NCBI GenBank assembly: GCA_023421675.1
Contig: JAEZTC010000010.1
Coordinates: 124,001 to 188,000, forward strand
DNA: 64,000 nt
Source of the DNA: Bacillota bacterium
GTDB taxonomy: Bacteria; Bacillota; Clostridia; Acetivibrionales; JANLFN01
Direction of reading: 5' to 3'
The position numbers and the translations under genes are program-made. The notes beneath the pieces are model-generated. The model did not search any database, was not told the origin of the DNA, and was given only the letters and a program-made list of their open reading frames with translations. This document shows positions 61,949 to 64,000 of this stretch, in pieces (within the stretch, counting starts at the first letter, position 1; every line of letters starts with the position of its first letter).

Positions 61949-63787
61949 ATGGAACATATCAGAGAAGACATAAGAAACATAGCAATAATTGCGCACGTTG
62001 ACCATGGAAAAACTACCCTGGTTGACGGAATGTTAAGACAAAGCGGTATCTTCAGAGAAAACGAGCAGGTACAGGAAAGGGTAATGGACTCAAACGAGCT
62101 TGAGCGTGAGAGGGGAATTACCATACTTGCTAAAAACACTTCAGTTAATTATAAAGATATTAAAATCAATATAGTTGATACTCCGGGTCATGCTGATTTC
62201 GGCGGAGAAGTAGAGCGTGTTCTTAAAATGGTAGACGGTGTTTTGCTGCTGGTAGATGCTTTTGAAGGCCCTATGCCTCAAACCCGTTTCGTATTGAGAA
62301 AGGCACTGCAGCTTAACTTAAAGCCGATTGTTGTTGTAAATAAAATTGACAGGCCGGAAGCAAGGCCTTATGAGGTTATAGACGAGGTACTTGAACTCTT
62401 TATAGAGCTTGGTGCAGATGATGACCAATTGGAATTCCCTGTTGTTTATGCATCTTCAAGAGATGGTTATGCCACTTTTGAACTTGAGGATGAAAAGAAG
62501 GATTTAAAACCACTGCTTGATACTATTATTGAAAAGGTTCCGGCTCCTTCCGGCGACATGGAAAAATCCCTTCAATTGCTTGTTTCAAGCGTGGATTATG
62601 ATGAGTATGTTGGACGAATTGCTATTGGGAGAGTTGAAAGAGGAAGTATAAAAGTTGGTCAGCAGGCTGTTGTATGCAAAAAAGACGGCTCTTTCCAGAA
62701 TGTAAAGCTAAGCCGTTTGTATACATACGAAGGCCTTAAAAGAACAGAGGCTCAGGAAAGCAAATTTGGTGATATAGTTGCGGTATCAGGAATATCTGAT
62801 ATTTTTATCGGTGAAACAATCTGCGATGTAGAAAACCCGGAACCGCTGCCGTTTGTTGATATAGATGAACCAACCATATCAATGACTTTTTCAGTTAACG
62901 ACAGTCCTTTTGCCGGACGTGAAGGCACTTATGTTACAACAAGGCATTTGAGGGACAGGCTTTTCAGAGAGCTTGAGACAAATCTCAGCATGAGGGTTGA
63001 AGAAACTGAGACTGCTGATGCATTCAAGGTTTCAGGACGTGGTGAACTGCATCTTTCAATACTGATTGAAACTATGAGAAGACAGGGATATGAATTCCAG
63101 GTATCAAAGCCACAGGTTATTTACAAGACAGTTAACGACGAGCTTTTTGAACCTTTGGAATTACTGACAATAGATGTTCCTGAAGACTTCATGGGAGTTG
63201 TAATGGAAAAGCTGGGTTCAAGAAAAGCTGAAATGATTAACATGCACTCAGCTAATCAAGGATATATGAGGCTTGAATTCAAGATACCTGCAAGGGGTCT
63301 TATCGGTTATAGATCTGAGTTTTTGACTGATACCAAGGGAAATGGTATAATGAATCATATCTTCCATGGCTTTGAACCTTATAAGGGGGATATTCAGGGA
63401 AGACAAAGAGGCTCCATCGTTGCCTGGGAAACTGGTGAATCTATTACCTATGGACTTTACAATGCACAGGAAAGAGGATCATTGTTTATATCTGCAGGCA
63501 CTAAGGTTTATGAGGGTATGATAGTAGGCGAAAATGCCAGGGCTGAAGACATTACTGTAAATGTCTGCAAAAAGAAACATGTAACTAATATGCGTGCTTC
63601 TGGTTCGGATGAAGCTTTAAGACTTACTCCACCGGTTATATTAAGCCTTGAACAGGCGCTTGAGTTTATTGCCGATGATGAGCTTGTTGAGGTAACTCCG
63701 AAAAATATCAGACTTAGAAAAAAGATTCTTGATACGGAGCTTCGTGCGAAGTCCGAATCAAAACAAAGAAAAGCTCAACAGGATTAA
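61949..63787 (+). CDS. typA: Translational GTPase TypA/BipA
   Basis: 612 residues. GTPase motifs AHVDHGKTT, DTPGHADFGGEVERVLK and NKIDR; the C-terminal domain shows GLIGYRSEFLTDTKGNGIMN and ITYGLYNAQERG. It aids 50S assembly and stress growth. The ATG at 61949 follows AAGGTGGG; an ATG at 61919 lacks such a site. Confidence 0.96.
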   Translation: MEHIREDIRNIAIIAHVDHGKTTLVDGMLRQSGIFRENEQVQERVMDSNELERERGITILAKNTSVNYKDIKINIVDTPGHADFGGEVERVLKMVDGVLLLVDAFEGPMPQTRFVLRKALQLNLKPIVVVNKIDRPEARPYEVIDEVLELFIELGADDDQLEFPVVYASSRDGYATFELEDEKKDLKPLLDTIIEKVPAPSGDMEKSLQLLVSSVDYDEYVGRIAIGRVERGSIKVGQQAVVCKKDGSFQNVKLSRLYTYEGLKRTEAQESKFGDIVAVSGISDIFIGETICDVENPEPLPFVDIDEPTISMTFSVNDSPFAGREGTYVTTRHLRDRLFRELETNLSMRVEETETADAFKVSGRGELHLSILIETMRRQGYEFQVSKPQVIYKTVNDELFEPLELLTIDVPEDFMGVVMEKLGSRKAEMINMHSANQGYMRLEFKIPARGLIGYRSEFLTDTKGNGIMNHIFHGFEPYKGDIQGRQRGSIVAWETGESITYGLYNAQERGSLFISAGTKVYEGMIVGENARAEDITVNVCKKKHVTNMRASGSDEALRLTPPVILSLEQALEFIADDELVEVTPKNIRLRKKILDTELRAKSESKQRKAQQD

Positions 63788-63834
63788 AATATATACTCGG
63801 AACGGTATGTATAAGAATAGAGGTGAGTACAGAG

Positions 63835-64000
63835 ATGAAGCAAGAAGAAATTATGGTAAATGTAAGAGAACCTCAGAGTATTGAAGAAAATTATGATAAT
63901 ACAAACCAGCTTAAAAGAAGAAGGGAGCCTCCCAAAAGAAGCAACAGGAATTCAGACAATCAGGGAGGCGGATCAGATAATGGTCAAAAAAAGCCTAAAA
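63835..64000 (+). CDS. Start of an unidentified gene, cut by the window edge
   Basis: An ATG preceded by GAGGTGAG opens a frame that runs 55 codons to the edge without a stop. The visible part is charged and disordered (QLKRRREPPKRSNRNSDNQ), typical of a cytoplasmic tail before a membrane helix. An MltG- or cell-division-type protein would fit, but I cannot tell. Confidence 0.65.
   Translation, partial: MKQEEIMVNVREPQSIEENYDNTNQLKRRREPPKRSNRNSDNQGGGSDNGQKKPK

Noticed and set aside
1..64000. CRISPR arrays, insertion sequences, phage genes, rRNA
   Set aside because: No regularly spaced direct repeats, transposase or integrase motifs, terminal inverted repeats, or rRNA sequence were seen.

Overview
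The window reads as chromosomal DNA of a low-GC, spore-forming anaerobic Firmicute of class Clostridia. Supporting signs are the AT-rich intergenic regions, strong AGGAGG-type ribosome sites, frequent TTG/GTG starts, sigma-A promoters (TTGACA-N17-TATAAT), a complete spoIVA, a pta-ackA acetate pathway, and clostridial families such as the PDZ/DUF512 radical-SAM-like protein, DUF3842, CooT and DUF5685. A cellulolytic Ruminiclostridium-like species is my best guess, but that is inference. I saw no phage, IS element, CRISPR array or rRNA.

Layout. 1-4.8 kb: two diverged exported S8 peptidase-like paralogues flanking an M28 peptidase lipoprotein. 4.8-7.5 kb: pta and ackA, each preceded by a copy of the same structured leader. 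7.6-14.1 kb: a DesK/LuxR-type two-component system, a lipoprotein and an ABC-2 exporter. 14.2-19.7 kb: yceD-type gene, rpmF, DUF512 protein, der, plsY, gpsA. 19.7-25 kb: small membrane proteins, a secreted putative muramidase, a lipoprotein and spoIVA. 25-29 kb: an ATC-hydrolase-like gene, then the feoA-feoB-small Cys protein operon facing a DtxR-type regulator, with three matching operators. 29-33.6 kb: a phosphohexomutase, a Cys-rich protein, an HD-GYP protein and tRNA-Lys(CTT). 33.7-37.5 kb: FMN riboswitch plus ribD-ribE-ribBA-ribH. 37.5-44.9 kb: accessory genes, including a MerR/nitroreductase pair with a textbook MerR promoter, an SMR pump, a QueF-like protein lacking the catalytic Cys, a stand-alone FabH, a DJ-1/PfpI protein and several small membrane proteins. 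44.9-48.7 kb: PAS-GGDEF-HD-GYP protein, YgiT zinc-finger protein, CapA and an exported lipoprotein. 48.9-54.2 kb: dnaE, mtrB (TRAP), a small protein, thioesterase, pgsA. 54.3-64 kb: DUF5685-DnaJ-membrane protein-3D protein-amidase cluster, then DUF3842-cooT-mutS2, typA and a truncated gene at the edge.

Genes that work together: Pta and AckA make ATP and acetate from acetyl-CoA; RibD/E/BA/H form the riboflavin pathway under FMN control; FeoA/B and the Cys protein import ferrous iron under the adjacent DtxR-like repressor; PlsY, GpsA and PgsA supply phospholipid precursors. The strongest unusual signals are the twin pta/ackA RNA elements (possibly related to a computationally reported ackA RNA motif), the Cys-less QueF homologue, TRAP next to dnaE, a ~100-bp dispersed intergenic repeat present twice, and the three-site Feo operator set. 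Functional claims below come from motif recognition by eye; no database search was run.
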